DNA of 64,000 bases from Rhizomys pruinosus (lineage: Eukaryota; Chordata; Mammalia; Rodentia; Spalacidae): positions 560,853 through 624,852 of the forward strand of contig VZQC01005746.1 of assembly GCA_009823505.1 (NCBI GenBank). Direction: 5' to 3'. The notes beneath the pieces are model-generated. The model was not told where the DNA came from and ran no database searches. It saw nothing but the letters and a program-made list of their open reading frames with translations. The position numbers and the translations under genes were made by a program. Each line of letters starts with the position of its first letter. Position 1 is the stretch's first letter. Below, piece by piece: positions 22,590 to 34,130 of the stretch.

Positions 22590-22775
22590 AGCAATTCTCA
22601 GCCAGGAACAATTCAGGGACATTTGGCTATGCCTAAAGATATTTTTGGTTGACACAACTGAGTGAAGGGAAAGGACACTGTTAAATATCCTACAATGTAC
22701 AGGGCAGCCCCTTATAATAATAAATCATATGACTAAAATGTCAATAGTTCCAAAATTGAGAGCCTGTGGTTTATA
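22590..22775 (+). mobile_element. MER5A-type hAT DNA transposon relic
   Basis: Begins 'cagcaattctcagccaggaa' and ends near 'ttgagagcctgtg', matching degraded MER5 terminal inverted repeats. The interior 'taaatatcctacaatgtaca' and 'aaaatgtcaatagttccaaa' is characteristic of MER5A. Non-autonomous and long dead. Confidence 0.85.
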
Positions 22776-22799
22776 ATATAGCACTATTACTTGAACCAA

Positions 22800-22965
22800 A
22801 CAATGAGTACACTCCAGCTGTTGAGCTTTTATAAAATGGAGATGTTAAGAGTCCTGCTTCAATGGGTTGTTGTGAGGATTAATCATTTATGTGAAGCATT
22901 CAGAACAGTGCCCTTTGATAGAAGCAATATGTGAAAGACATTATATTAGTATCTTCATCATCTAA
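22800..22965 (+). repeat. MIR SINE relic
   Basis: 'gttgttgtgaggattaatca' followed by 'gcattcagaacagtgccctt' is the diagnostic MIR 3' region, preceded by 'ataaaatggagatgttaaga'. Confidence 0.85.
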
Positions 22966-22967
22966 GT

Positions 22968-23260
22968 GCACTATTTTGTAGAGCTGTATTCCCCCAGAAT
23001 GACTTCCTTGTTAGGTGGAATGGGGAGATTTTGTAGTAAGATGAATTTGGAAAAGGGTAAGTTAAAAATCAGACAAGTTCTTTATTGCTGAAATGCTGAA
23101 ATTCTCACAATCTTTAGTAAACAAAATATAAAGCAACCAGAGTTTTCACATGTTTTGATAAGGCCATTTATTCATCCAGGGACCTTGACAAATCCTTTAG
23201 CCTTCTTATGTGTCAATAATCACTAACCTAAAAGGCCCTTTCTGATCTGAAAAATTCTCT
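22968..23260. other. Unassigned DNA
   Basis: Nothing recognised. Confidence 0.4.
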
Positions 23261-23261
23261 C

Positions 23262-23378
23262 ATATTCCCTCTCTGTCTCTCTGTCTTGTCTGTCTGTCTC
23301 TTTTGCGCATGCACGTGTATGCATGCGTGTATGTGTGCATGCATGCTCGTGCACGCGTGTGTGTGTGTGTGCGTGTGT
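23262..23378. repeat. CT/GT-rich simple sequence
   Basis: Imperfect CTGTCT units followed by imperfect GT/GCAT runs; the 113-codon minus frame over it is repeat-derived. Confidence 0.85.
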
Positions 23379-23439
23379 TACAGATGCAGGTATCCATAAT
23401 CACTTTTGCATAAGCTAGAGGAGTCTGTTGGGCATTTTC

Positions 23440-23690
23440 CTCTATTACTCTCCATCTTATTCTTTGAAAGTGTCCCTCACTGAACCTGAAGCTTGTCTTT
23501 AGGCTAGGCTGGCTGAATAGAATGCTATCCAGATCTGGCTGTCTTAGCACAAAAATACTTGTGGAGTTTACAGGTATGTATGACCATACCTGACTTTTCA
23601 CATTAGTGCTGGAGATCTTAACTCAGGTCTTTTTTGCTTTCACAATGAATATTCTTACCCATTGAGCTATTTCCTCAACCCCAGAAAAGG
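23440..23690 (-). repeat. Old B4/B3-type SINE, minus strand
   Basis: Diverged, with 'gtgctggagatcttaactca', 'cccattgagctatttcctca' and 'accccag' at the right end. Confidence 0.5.
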
Positions 23691-24440
23691 TCTTTGATGC
23701 ACCTGGTTGTTATTTTAAAGACATGAATTATCAGAGGGTAAGGATGCCACGACCAAAGAAAATAAAGAACAATGTCAATTCCTAGGATGATAATTCCTCT
23801 TAATTTCTATTAAGCAAGCTCAAATATTTAACATAAGGAATGAAAATGAACATGATTTAGAAAATAAATACCAGTCTATTCGCTGTACTTCTGTAGATGC
23901 AGCCTAATTTTTTAAAGCAGAGAATAAAACTAGAAGAGAAGAAATATGGATGCAAATATAGTCTCAGTTACTTAAAAGATACACCAACATGGCCTTCTTA
24001 ATTATTTTTTGTTAGGTACTAAATAAAGTCAGCAAGAGAATATGGCAGAAGACTGAGACTTTAAGGAACTAAAACATCTGAAAAGAAAGATACTGGGCAT
24101 CCAGTGACTGAACTGAGGGTTACGTAAAGGTCCATAAGAAAGAACAGTCTCATTCTGGCATTTTTATAGGTGGGATGTACTATGGCAAAATGAAATGTAA
24201 ACAATTTGTCTTTTATGTATGTCTCCAGGTGGGCTCTCCGAGGGCCTGTTATCACCTACAGATGACAGAAAGGTATACATAAGAGTGGGTGGACTGTTTG
24301 CCATCCCCATAATCATCACCCAAGCTGGCACAGTTTGGCCTGAATTCTCCATGTATGACAGAAGTGGTAATTTTCTGGGATACAGAATAAAAGAATATGC
24401 TTCGTACTTCCCAGAGTACTGCTTCACTATATAACATTAT
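23690..24440. other. Unassigned DNA
   Basis: Open frames on both strands at 24164-24437 overlap each other; I recognise no domain. Confidence 0.4.
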
Positions 24441-24444
24441 CTTA

Positions 24445-24640
24445 TTTATTAAAAAAATTCTTGAGACAAGGTCTTACTATGTAACTCAAGTTGAGCTTAC
24501 TTGCCTCTGCTTAGTGCTAAGATTACAAGTGTGTATCACCACATCTGAATTTTTGTAATGTGAGTTCTAGGGTTTAAACTCGGGTCCTTGTGCTTAAAAG
24601 GCAAGCACATTAGCCTTCTGAGCTATTTCTCCAATCCCTA
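24445..24640 (-). repeat. B4 SINE, minus strand
   Basis: A reversed B1-like part ('gagacaaggtcttactatgt ... gattacaagtgtgtatcacc') is followed by a tRNA-like part ('cttctgagctatttctccaa'). This B1-plus-ID composite order is the B4 layout. Confidence 0.75.
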
Positions 24641-24641
24641 T

Positions 24642-25050
24642 ATGTGATTATTAATACAGTACATATAAGCTCTAACAGTGGGTCTAATAATTACTATAAT
24701 GGGAAGTTATCCCAAGCACAAAACATTTCTAATATCAACAATTATAATATGATATTGAAGTATTTGATTTCTACTGGTGACAAGGCACGGTTATGGTAAA
24801 TAGGACTGTAATATATTGCCTCTCTTGTAACTGAAAAACTGCTAAATTTCAGTTAGAGATCAGTAACAGTAAAGGCAATTTTCTTAGTTGTACCCAATCT
24901 CCTAAGACCATGAATTCTAACCAGACTCTTTTATGACCCATGGACTCTAGGTTAGGAATTTTTGAATGCAGCTGATTTCATAAAGACTCAAGGGCATAGA
25001 ACAATAAAGAAACAAAACCAATGACCTTTCACCTTAGTTTCTTTTCATTA
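24642..25050. other. Unassigned AT-rich DNA
   Basis: Nothing recognised. Confidence 0.4.
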
Positions 25051-25077
25051 GAAATAATTCCATAAAAAAGGGGGGGG

Positions 25078-25282
25078 AGCTGGAGAGATGGCTCCGGTTA
25101 AGAGCACCGACTGCTCTTTCAGAGGACCTGGGTTCGATTCCCAGCACCCACATGGCGGCTAAGAACCATCTTTAACTCCAGTTCCAGGGGAATCCGATGC
25201 CCTCTTCTGACCTCCACAGCAGTTCACGACACAAGTGCACCAACCTACATGCAGAAAGTACACTCATACACATTAAAAAAAA
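25078..25282 (+). repeat. B2 SINE, plus strand, with target duplication
   Basis: Complete short-form B2. 'gaaataattcca' occurs just before (about 25051) and just after (about 25284) the element. Confidence 0.95.
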
Positions 25283-25384
25283 AGAAATAATTCCAAAAGA
25301 CTTCTCTGTTACAGTAAAAATATCTATGTGCACACATAGTACTTTGCATATACGAGCTCTTTCAATCCACACATTAGCCTAGCA

Positions 25385-25515
25385 TAATCTCATTTAACAA
25401 TGGAGGAGGGTAAGGCATGTCTTTAAGTCTTGTTCAATTTAACACACATGGAAGTTAAATGCTGAGCAGGGACTCAATTCATGGCTGGTTACCTTGATAT
25501 CAATGCACAGTCCCT
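25385..25515. repeat. Possible MIR relic
   Basis: 'catttaacaatggaggaggg' and 'gctgagcagggactcaattc' match the MIR order of count-of-blanks and source-order segments only loosely. Confidence 0.4.
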
Positions 25516-25516
25516 A

Positions 25517-25848
25517 ACTTGCCTGTTCTCTGTAATAATGGATGGGTGCAGGCAGACAGTAAGAATATGTTAACACTATTCCATCCATAGTGACCTTCTT
25601 AGGCAGGATGCTGCTCAGACTGAGCTGTTCTGATGAAAATGAGCAGCATTTTCCAACTTTCTTGTTCATTCCCATATATGACTGTGCATAGAGCAACTGT
25701 CATTCTTCTAGAATGTGACCAGTTCCAGCAACTCTTCTGATAATAAACTTGCCTGTTTCAGTATTTCCTTTCAATGCCTTAAATTTCAAGTGACTTTTGA
25801 TCTGTGTAGTCCAAATATGTGGATACAAAAATAAACAAAGGCCTCACT
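25517..25848. other. Unassigned DNA
   Basis: Nothing recognised. Confidence 0.4.
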
Positions 25849-25850
25849 TT

Positions 25851-26000
25851 TTTTTGTCTTTTCGAGACAGGGTCTCCCTGTAGCCCCAGCTGTCCTGGAA
25901 CTCACTCTGTAGACCAGACTGGCCTTGAACTCACAAAGATCCACCTGCCTCTGCCTCCCAAGTGCTAGGATTAAAGGTGTGCGCCACCACGCCCGGCCAC
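25851..26000 (-). repeat. B1 SINE, minus strand
   Basis: Full-length reversed B1 from 'tttttttgtcttttcgagac' to 'gccaccacgcccggcc', little diverged. Confidence 0.96.
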
Positions 26001-26001
26001 T

Positions 26002-26670
26002 TCTACAAACTAACTTTAGAATATTCTTTTGTCAGTAATCTCTTTCAAATGTTGAGTTTGGTTGTCCTTGGGATGCTGTTTCCTAACACCCTCCTCCCAA
26101 GTGTCCAAGAGGCCTCTTGCTTTCTTGGAGTATGCACGCTATGGTCCAGTGAGTCTACAAAGAGGTACTATGATGAAAAAACAAACCTTAATGCTTTGTA
26201 TGTTTTTACTGTTTAAATATCATTTATCCAGTATAAAACATATTTTGCATTTTACTTTTTTCATATAAATTTGTCTTTAACATTATTGTTTTGACTTTAG
26301 AACTTATTTTGGCTTCACTCTACATATATATTATTAATATATATTATTAATTTTATATATAAAAGCTTTCCTCTCCATTGTAATCATTGTTTTGTTTAGT
26401 CTACAAGAGCTATTCACTCTTTAGTCAGCCACTTATGCTGTTTTATTTTGCTCCTGGCTGAATTTCAGACACTACAAAAATGTTAGCCATGAAAGGAGGC
26501 TTTGTACTTATGGTATTCAGGACTGCATGATCTTTAATCACCACAAAATATAAACTGATGAGTCCCAACCTCTTATTTCTGGGACAGAGACCAGTGGGAA
26601 TACAGAGGGGTGGGAAGATGGGAAAATAATACTGCTAAAATACCTTTAAACCAGGTATCCTGGACCTGAA
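26002..26670. other. Unassigned AT-rich DNA
   Basis: Includes a short 'atatattattaat' direct repeat at about 26324-26353; nothing else. Confidence 0.4.
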
Positions 26671-26672
26671 TG

Positions 26673-26703
26673 TAGGGTGTGTGTGCATGTGTGCGCGCGT
26701 GCA

Positions 26704-26737
<34 letters not shown>
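26673..26737. repeat. (GT)n microsatellite
   Basis: Imperfect GTGTGC lead followed by about 18 pure GT units. Confidence 0.95.
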
Positions 26738-26742
<5 letters not shown>

Positions 26743-26829
26743 TAGTGACTTTAAGACCCCTAGAAATACAGTAATGCAAGGCACTTAAATTTAGCACCAG
26801 AGCTTTAAGATGGACCATGCGAGAGAAAC

Positions 26830-26950
26830 TACAGAGCAGCCTCAGTTTACACAGTTCGGCTTAGTCTACTTGTCCAAAATCACAAACAAGTCAACACTAC
26901 AGAGTCTGCGCTGGAACTCAGGCTCCTTTCTCTACTGTTCCACTGAGTTC
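26830..26950 (+). repeat. Possible MIR relic, plus strand
   Basis: 'cttgtccaaaatcacaaaca' and 'ctggaactcaggctcctttc' follow the MIR core pattern (lag-aat-cac / gaa-ctc-agg-ctc order). Confidence 0.55.
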
Positions 26951-27027
26951 AGACCCCACCTGAAACCACTAAAGTACCATGTCCATTGCACACTTTGTTT
27001 TTCATTTTCTCTGATAAATTTAACCTT

Positions 27028-27328
27028 TGTGGTGGTTTGAATGAGAATGTTCCCCACAGGCTTCCCAGTTGGTGGTGTTGTTTTGGAAGGTCTTAAAAGG
27101 CATGACCATGTTGGAGGAAGCATGTTACTGGAGGTGGGCTTAGTAAAGAGTTCTTAAGCCTTGCAGAATCTCCAGTTGCTCTCTGCTTCCTCTGCCTACT
27201 TGAAGATGTGAGCCTCTGCTTTCTGCTCTGGCCACAACCTGCCACAATGCCTTCTCACCATAATCTCAACCAAACTTTTCTTTTTATAAGTTCCCTTGGT
27301 CATGGTGGTTTATCACAGCAACAGACGA
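27028..27328 (+). repeat. Rodent medium-length repeat ('gtggtttgaatgagaatg' type)
   Basis: Starts 'tgtggtggtttgaatgagaa' and runs through 'catgttggaggaagcatgtt' to 'ttggtcatggtggtttatca'. This is a well-known rodent intronic repeat. Its usual right end is the reverse complement of the 'cctagttagggtttctattg' start seen in the 4838 type, so the families may be related. Name not assigned. Confidence 0.6.
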
Positions 27329-27439
27329 CAACCCTTATCTCAATTTACTCTTTAATTATGGCCAGTGCTGCCAATTGTCTCTTATACTCCAACAGGTATA
27401 ATAAGTTTAAGAGAATTATAATGTAGCCAACTTTCGTAG

Positions 27440-27512
27440 ACCCAAGCAGCCTAGGCTGGCCTCAATGTCATAGACACCCATCTCCCTGTGCACTGGGATT
27501 AAAGGCATCTGT
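27440..27512 (-). repeat. B1 fragment, minus strand
   Basis: 'ctaggctggcctcaatgtca' and 'actgggattaaaggcatctg' remain. Confidence 0.65.
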
Positions 27513-27514
27513 GA

Positions 27515-28345
27515 GATTGAGGCCAGTATAAATTATTTTTTATCTTAGCTAATTACAGCTAACACCTAGTAATACATCTATTTTCAAGAACACAGTTGTC
27601 TTATAATTTCTGCTTTAATAAAGTTGCAAAAAAATCCTACTAAATATGATTAGTAAAATGAATTTTTCAAAAAGAAAACTTAGTTTTAAAGAAATTTGCT
27701 ACTAAAAACAATTTTTAACTGAGTTAGACTTAGTTTTCCATATGTATTATTTTGATCCAGTATTGATTTGAAAGAGAAAATTCAGTACATTACCTTTGAT
27801 CAGTTATTAAATACATTTGTTTTAAAAGTAAAGTGGATTTTAAAATCATGTTCTTTATCACTATTTGAAGTTATGGATGTTTCTCCAGAATCTGAAAATC
27901 TCTGAACAGTAAAAATCATATTAAAGATTTAGTTCTTAAAAAATAACCCAGTATCCTAATCTTCACAGTTTGGAAAAAAAAATAATAATAACCCAGTTGG
28001 TCTTAGTTTTATATTCCTTTCCATCATCTGTCCATAAATTTCTCCTTTTTCGATCAAAATATTTTCAGTTACTTATGATTAAAAATGATCAATCACTGAC
28101 AGAAAAATATTTTTAGCTAAATTGACTTAATATTTATAATAAAATTAAAAATGACTAAATTTCTCCTTTTATATAAAAGCAAAATTTGTTTTCAGAGGTT
28201 GACATTATAAAATTTTAATTGTTTAATTATTAGAAGCAAGTAGAATACTAATTACTATACAGATGTAACTGCTATTTCTTATTTTGGACTATAATTTAAA
28301 CTTTTTTTGAATAAATAAATAAATAAATATGTACTTTAAAAAAAT
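27515..28345. other. Unassigned very AT-rich DNA
   Basis: No repeat or gene recognised; ends in an (AAAT)n run at 28311-28328. Confidence 0.4.
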
Positions 28346-28498
28346 TGGCCAGGAGTGGTGGTGCACGCCTTTAATCCTAGCACTTGGGAGCCAGAGGCAG
28401 GCGGATATCTCTGAGTTAAAGGCCAGCTGGTCTACAGAGTGAGTTCCGGGACAGCCAGAGCTAAAGGGAGAACCTGTCTTAAAAAGACAAAAAAAAAC
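28346..28498 (+). repeat. B1 SINE, plus strand
   Basis: Full-length B1 with a short A tail, immediately followed by a B2, so one SINE landed in the other's A tail. Confidence 0.94.
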
Positions 28499-28499
28499 A

Positions 28500-28740
28500 G
28501 GGGTTGGAGAGATAGCCTAGCGGTTAAGAGCACTGACTGCTTTTGCAGAGGACCCGGGTTCGATCCCCAGCACCCACATGGCGGCTAAGAACCGTCTGTA
28601 ACTCCAATTCCAGGAGAACTCCAGTTCCAGGGAAATCCAAGACCCTCTTCTGACCTCCGCTGCATGGCACGACATGGGTGCACAAACCTACATGCAAACA
28701 GTATACACTCATACACATACAAAAATAAATTAAAAAAAAA
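28500..28740 (+). repeat. B2 SINE, long form, plus strand
   Basis: 'ggggttggagagatagccta' head to an A-rich tail. It contains the extra 'aactccaattccaggag' segment in plus orientation. Confidence 0.95.
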
Positions 28741-28746
28741 TCATCC

Positions 28747-28935
28747 TAGGCTAGAGAGATGGCTTAAGTGCTATTGCAGAGGACTGGGTTTGGTTCCCAG
28801 CACCCACACGATGGCTAACAACCATTTGTAATTCCAATTCTAGGGGTTTCTAGACCTTCTTCAGGTCCTCGGGGGCACTGAATGCAGGGTGTACTTATAC
28901 ACATTCAGGCAAAATACTCATACATATAAAATAAA
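28747..28935 (+). repeat. Older B2 SINE, plus strand
   Basis: Diverged second B2 directly behind the first, with 'ggctagagagatggcttaag' and 'ttggttcccagcacccacac'. Confidence 0.88.
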
Positions 28936-28939
28936 GAAA

Positions 28940-29428
28940 ATTAAAAAATGTTTACATCACCTAATTTAAATCCAAAAGGCAAAAATTGATAATAAAGCAA
29001 CCCAGCATTTTATCATTAGTGGGCTAGCAAATGTAGAGCCGTGATATAAAAGTCAGGCTGAGAGCTGGAGTTTATGTGTTTCTCTTGTTCTTAAGTTTAA
29101 CCAAGTTCCAAACTCTGTCCATTAAAAAAAGAAAATCAGTTTTGTGTTATGGCACATAATATGAAAAAGAAACATCAGTCAACAGTATTACCAGTAGGAA
29201 CTTGAAAACCTATTCCAGTTTAAAGCTACTTAAACTCCAGTTTAAAAGGCTTACTCACCATCTACACATTTTTATTGCTTTAGTTTTCTGCTTCTGGGTT
29301 TTACTTTTATTTTTCTTTGTTTTATTTCAGTGCTGGGTTAAACCTAGGGCTTTGTGAATGCTAAGCAAGTCCATTTTCTTATTTAAGACATACAAAACTG
29401 AGTTAGTGGAGATAATTAGTAAATGGCA
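28940..29428. other. Mostly unassigned DNA
   Basis: A weak reversed SINE-like scrap ('gctgggttaaacctagggct', about 29332) is the only hint of a repeat. Confidence 0.4.
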
Positions 29429-29431
29429 AGG

Positions 29432-29687
29432 TTTTTTTTTTAATTTTTTTTAATTAATTTTATTTATTTCTGTATGTGTATGAATACTGTCTGCATGCAA
29501 GTCTGTGCACCCGTGTCGTGCAACGCCGCGGAGGTCAGAAGAGGGTGTCGGATTCCCCTGGAACTGGAGTTCTCCAGGAACTGGAGCTTCAGAAGGTTCT
29601 CAGCCGCCATGTGGGTGCTGGGGATCAAACCAGGGTCCTCTGCAAGAGCGGTTGGCGCTCTTAACCGCTAGGCCAACTCTCCAGCCC
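29432..29687 (-). repeat. B2 SINE, long form, minus strand
   Basis: Complete reversed copy. 'gtaaatggc' plus 'aggttt' occurs on both sides (about 29420 and 29687) as target duplication. Confidence 0.95.
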
Positions 29688-29689
29688 CG

Positions 29690-30180
29690 TAAATGGCCAG
29701 GTTTAAGACAAAAATAAATTACCGAAACCCATAGAGTGACTCAATAATGGCTTTATGATTGGAATTTCTACTTGAAAGTGCATTGTAATTCAACAATCTC
29801 ATTCAAATCAATTAGGAAATCACTCAAACTGCAAGTTTTGGAGCAAGACCTCCTGAGATGATTTCTTTATTCAGCACTTATATACATACTTTATCGGAAT
29901 GGCCAAAGTCTATCTGAAGTTGACAGAGATAAAGATATCAATTATTTGCTAATATGGGCTTTACAACAAAGTTCTTTTTTTTTTTTTTCCATTTGTTACT
30001 ATCGTACTCAGAATTAGTATTACTTCCAAAGAAAGATTGTAAATTTACAGTAAAGAAAATCCATCAGAGAATTACCTAAGCAGAAGAAAACTCTTACGTG
30101 ACTAATGCTACACTGCCTGAACAGTAAAATTTACCACTATAATATACTTTTCCCATTTTCCAAACAGTACAAGCTGAAGT
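29690..30180. other. Unassigned AT-rich DNA
   Basis: Nothing recognised. Confidence 0.4.
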
Positions 30181-30183
30181 AAA

Positions 30184-30233
<50 letters not shown>

Positions 30234-30237
30234 ACAC
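30184..30237. repeat. (CA)n microsatellite
   Basis: About 26 CA units with one interruption. Confidence 0.97.
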
Positions 30238-30450
30238 CACAGAACTGCAATGCAAAGTATTAGTAATTTAAAATAAGTGAAAAACCTAAATATATTCTTA
30301 AGCTGCAGTCTCCTATATTCTACCTATCCTGAAGGATTTACAATTAAATCCTATTCTGTCTTTTTTTCCCAATTAGTTTGAGAGCATTTTAAATAAAGCC
30401 TATGCACAAGTGGCACTAATTTTCCCATTTGGTTAAAAGTGTTTTAGCTT

Positions 30451-30593
30451 AGCCGGGCGTGGTGGCGCACGCCTTTAATCCTAGCACTTGGGAGGCAGAG
30501 GCAGGCGGATCTTTGTGAGTTCAAGGCCAGCCTGGTCTACAGAATAAGTTCCAGGACAGCTGGGTCTACAGGGAGACCCTGTCTCGAAAAGAC

Positions 30594-30624
<31 letters not shown>
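30451..30624 (+). repeat. B1 SINE with poly(A) tail, plus strand
   Basis: Full-length, low-divergence B1 with about 29 A. The 14-base 'aaagtgttttagct' lies on both sides (about 30438 and 30622). Confidence 0.97.
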
Positions 30625-30626
<2 letters not shown>

Positions 30627-30629
30627 GTT

Positions 30630-33405
30630 TTAGCTTTAGTTGTAACGCCCCTCACAAGGAAGTGAAGCTGAATTGGACAGGGCTAAAAGATTCCATGGGC
30701 TTGATATGAAGCCAACTTTTCAAATGGCAGAACTGGCTTCCATCTCTGCTACTGCTAACTTTTGGAATCAGTCATGTGGTGAGAATTCAACTCTCAGAAT
30801 TCTTCTGGATCTGAATGCATACGGACACAGGCTCAGGCAGAAGGAGTATCTAGCAGACTGCTCATTTAACTAGTTTTCAATACAGTCTTTAGCACTGGAC
30901 TTAGTCATAGGTAGCACAAATACAGAAATGGAAACTGGGCCACAAACTGCTCAGCACAAGTGTACAGTCAATATAAAATGCATTTTCCTTTGCTAAAAGC
31001 AAAAATTTTAATAGAATTATTATTTTGGTGAAAGGATTGGTGCTATTTGTGATACTGAAAACAATATAGTGCCTCAAAGGGAAAATTTTTATTAAAATGG
31101 AAATGCCTTAGCTAATTTTCTATAATTTATAACTTGGCTTCAAGTGCCGAGTAGCTAGGAGTAGTGAGACAATACAGAACAGAGTGTATATTTCATAAAA
31201 CCATGATCGAGGATTTTTCAAATGAAGCTTTTTTACCGGGGTTTTGTTGTGGTGTATGGAATTACATACTGGTTAAAATGTTGATTTCACAATGAAGTAG
31301 AAAGGATAATTTAAAGATATATTTTGACTCTAAACTCTCCTTTTTAACTTCCTACTGCAAATCCAAACCAATTTTCCCCATAATTGTGTTTAGATTATTT
31401 TTCCCTGGTTGTCTCAACCCTCCCCCAAATTCTTTTGAAAACTTCCTGGACTATCCTTCACAGAAGACATGGAAAAAGAAGATGAAGAGAGAAGAAACAA
31501 GAAAAAAGAAACAAGAGAAGAACTAAAGAGGAGGAGAAAAAAAAAAACCCAGTTTCCATAAATAAACCAAGCATATTTGGATTAGTTACATGGTGCTAGT
31601 TAAGTAACTGATTTACTTCCTACACATTTATTACACTCAAAGAGGCATAAAAACCCTCAGTGAAAATTTAGGTCATAATTCAAAGACCAAATTTCACTGT
31701 TTCTTACTGGATATTCTAGATTCAACAAAATTTTTCTAAGTTATAGAAATATGTTATAACAGAAAATTTCTCACTTAAAAGAAGTTTTGAAATGTTTAGG
31801 ATTTACTTCTAACTAGTTATTAAATAAATCAAGGAACAAAGTATAATTATTAGTTCTTTGATACTTATGATTAAAAGAACCATGAAAACATTATTCTCTA
31901 AGAATGATATCAATATATAAATAATCCTAAAATGTCTTTAAAAAGCCATTTTCTCTTAATTCTGTATCTCATCCCTAAAATGTTAATAATCAAAGATTAC
32001 CTGTAAGCCTTTTTACAGTTTAAATTTTTAAAGAGATTCCATGAGGTTTATAGACCTAGACACAAGTAATTAAGAAAAAGTGGGGCAAATATGAAAAATT
32101 ATATCTAATGTTAAAAAAATGTTAATTTCCAAAACAAAATACATCTTACAAAAACCTATCCCTAAAGAAAAGTAAATGAATTAATGTATTTGGAATTATC
32201 CCAGATGAGACCAACTGTAACTATAGCTTCAATTTTGAGTGAAACCAAGGAAAACGTTTTTAAAACAGAAAAAAATTTTTAAAAAGTTTAAAAAAAAAGT
32301 TTTTAAAGCAGAAAAATTCTTCTTGCTCTTCATTTTTCTTTCCACCTTCACTTTGTATAAAGATGTGCAAATATTAAACATTCTTAATAATGTTCTCTTC
32401 TTAATAATCTATTTTCAAACTGAAGCAGGAGTCCATGTCATCAGTTAATCATTTGTCCTTGACACATAATTTTCAGAACTTCACCCACAGCCTACCATGA
32501 TCTTTTTTAGTTTCTCACTTTCTATAACTTCTACCACAAAAGCATATCTGCACATACAATGAAGATCTAATGTGATATAAAGAAAAAAATTAACTTCACA
32601 AGCTGATATTTGTATAAGCCTCGATATGTCTATTATGAGAACCACAAATGCTTATTTGCGGCCCTAGTTTTGAAGAAGCTCTGTACAAGTTAAGTAAGTG
32701 AAGGGAGGAGAAGAACTATAGTTTACCTTTTCCTTTAAAATCAAGATTACTATGGAACCCCTGCTGAAGATACTGAGAAATAACCAGAATTAGAGTTAAA
32801 AAATAATTTTAGAAAATTTGTGATTCCCCTTCAACCAAATACAAAACTCAAACCTAAATAAAGTTGACTGTAATTTTTAAATCGCTTAAAAAAAAGTCAA
32901 GTGAAGTAAAACTTCCTTAAAACAAATAATAAAAGTGTGTTGCCGTAATTTCTGCTCATTAAGCATTTTAATGCACGGGTAACAAACTGCAAAAAACTGT
33001 AGGATTTCTTTTTTCTTTTCTAATTTCACTTCAAAGTTGCCAAGATTTCAACGAGGAAACTGAGAGGCCGGATTCCAGAAACGAGATGTCACTTCTGCAA
33101 GGGTGTCTGGCCCAAGCCATTCTTTTTACACGTAACCACCAGTGCAGAGGACACTTATGCCTATTTTTGCTGCCTTCTGCCTGGCCACTGCCTGGCTAAG
33201 GGAACTCAGTGCCATTGTCTCCTCCGAGGATCCGGGGATCACAGGATGAATTACCGAGAGAAAATTCAGGACCTTACAAACATCCTTTTCCCATAGTACA
33301 CAGGGAAAACGAACTCTAACCCTACAGAGGTGTGTATTTCCATCCCACGCTTGCCTAAATTCTCTTCACTCTAGCAGGCAAGCTAAATTAAGGTTGAAAG
33401 AGGCA
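30630..33405. other. Unassigned, repeat-free AT-rich DNA upstream of a CpG island
   Basis: About 2.8 kb without a recognisable SINE, LINE or satellite, unusual for this window. 33040-33400 becomes less AT-rich as it nears the CpG island. The low repeat density could mean functional constraint or simply divergence; I see no exon I can defend. Confidence 0.4.
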
Positions 33406-33409
33406 TTCA

Positions 33410-34130
33410 TTTAAAAGGTGGGACTCTTCAGTGGAGAGGAGCGCTGGCGCCCACCCCTAGGACCTTCCCTCCACGTTCTCGGTCGCGCAGACCTATGTCT
33501 CCTCACTCAGCCAGGTAAGAGCGGGGTGGGCTTGCCCCGGCCAGCCCGCGATGCGCCAGCCTCTGCGTCCTTGCCGCTTCCCTCCAGCCAGGGGTGCACG
33601 CCGCATGCCCAGGCCCACAGCCTCCCTCCTGCTTACCTGCAGCTCCTGGGCGAGGGCTGGTGCCGCATCTCGTCTGCTCACCTGCAGCCACCGGCTGGGA
33701 CGCGCGCCACGGTCTGGCCTGCGCCAGACTCGGAACCCGCGCTTCCCTGGCCCGGCGCAGGTCCAGCCCCGACCGGACCCGAAACTCCCCGAAGCCACAC
33801 TGGCCAGGACCACTGAGCCCAGCGCCAGCCGCCCGCCAGGGTGCAGCGTGGACAGGGCAGCCTCGGCTCCTCTACACCTGCAGCACAGCCCAAAGCCCCG
33901 CCCCCATGCCACCCCCCTCCCGCCCTGTCCCGCCCTCTCCCGCCTCTCCCGCCTCTCCCGCCTCGAAGGAAGACAGCAGGCGCCAATTGGACTGAAGGGC
34001 CTTGGCTGCCCCGCCTCTTCCGAAGCCTGGCGGGACGTTCTGGTCTCGGCGCAGCTACAGGGCGCTGCGCCTGGGCGAGGGAGGGCTGTAGCCTCTACAC
34101 TGGCCTGTAACCACCGCACTGTTCACAGTA
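33410..34130. promoter_or_regulatory. CpG island, probable gene promoter and first exon
   Basis: A sharp rise in G+C and CpG over about 700 bases in an otherwise AT-rich window. Visible elements are a GC box-like 'ccccgccccc' at 33896-33905, a run of five to six 'tcccgcc'-type units at 33919-33963, and a CCAAT palindrome 'ccaattgg' at 33983-33990. Splice-donor-like sites are 'ccag|gtaaga' on the plus strand at 33514/33515, and on the minus strand 'ctgcag|gtgagc' at 33682/33681 and 'ctgcag|gtaagc' at 33637/33636. Long frames on both strands (238 and 208 codons) are expected in GC-rich DNA and resemble no family I know. I infer a promoter, possibly bidirectional, for a gene whose other exons I cannot see. 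Transcription towards lower coordinates is slightly favoured by the two minus-strand donors. Confidence 0.65.
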
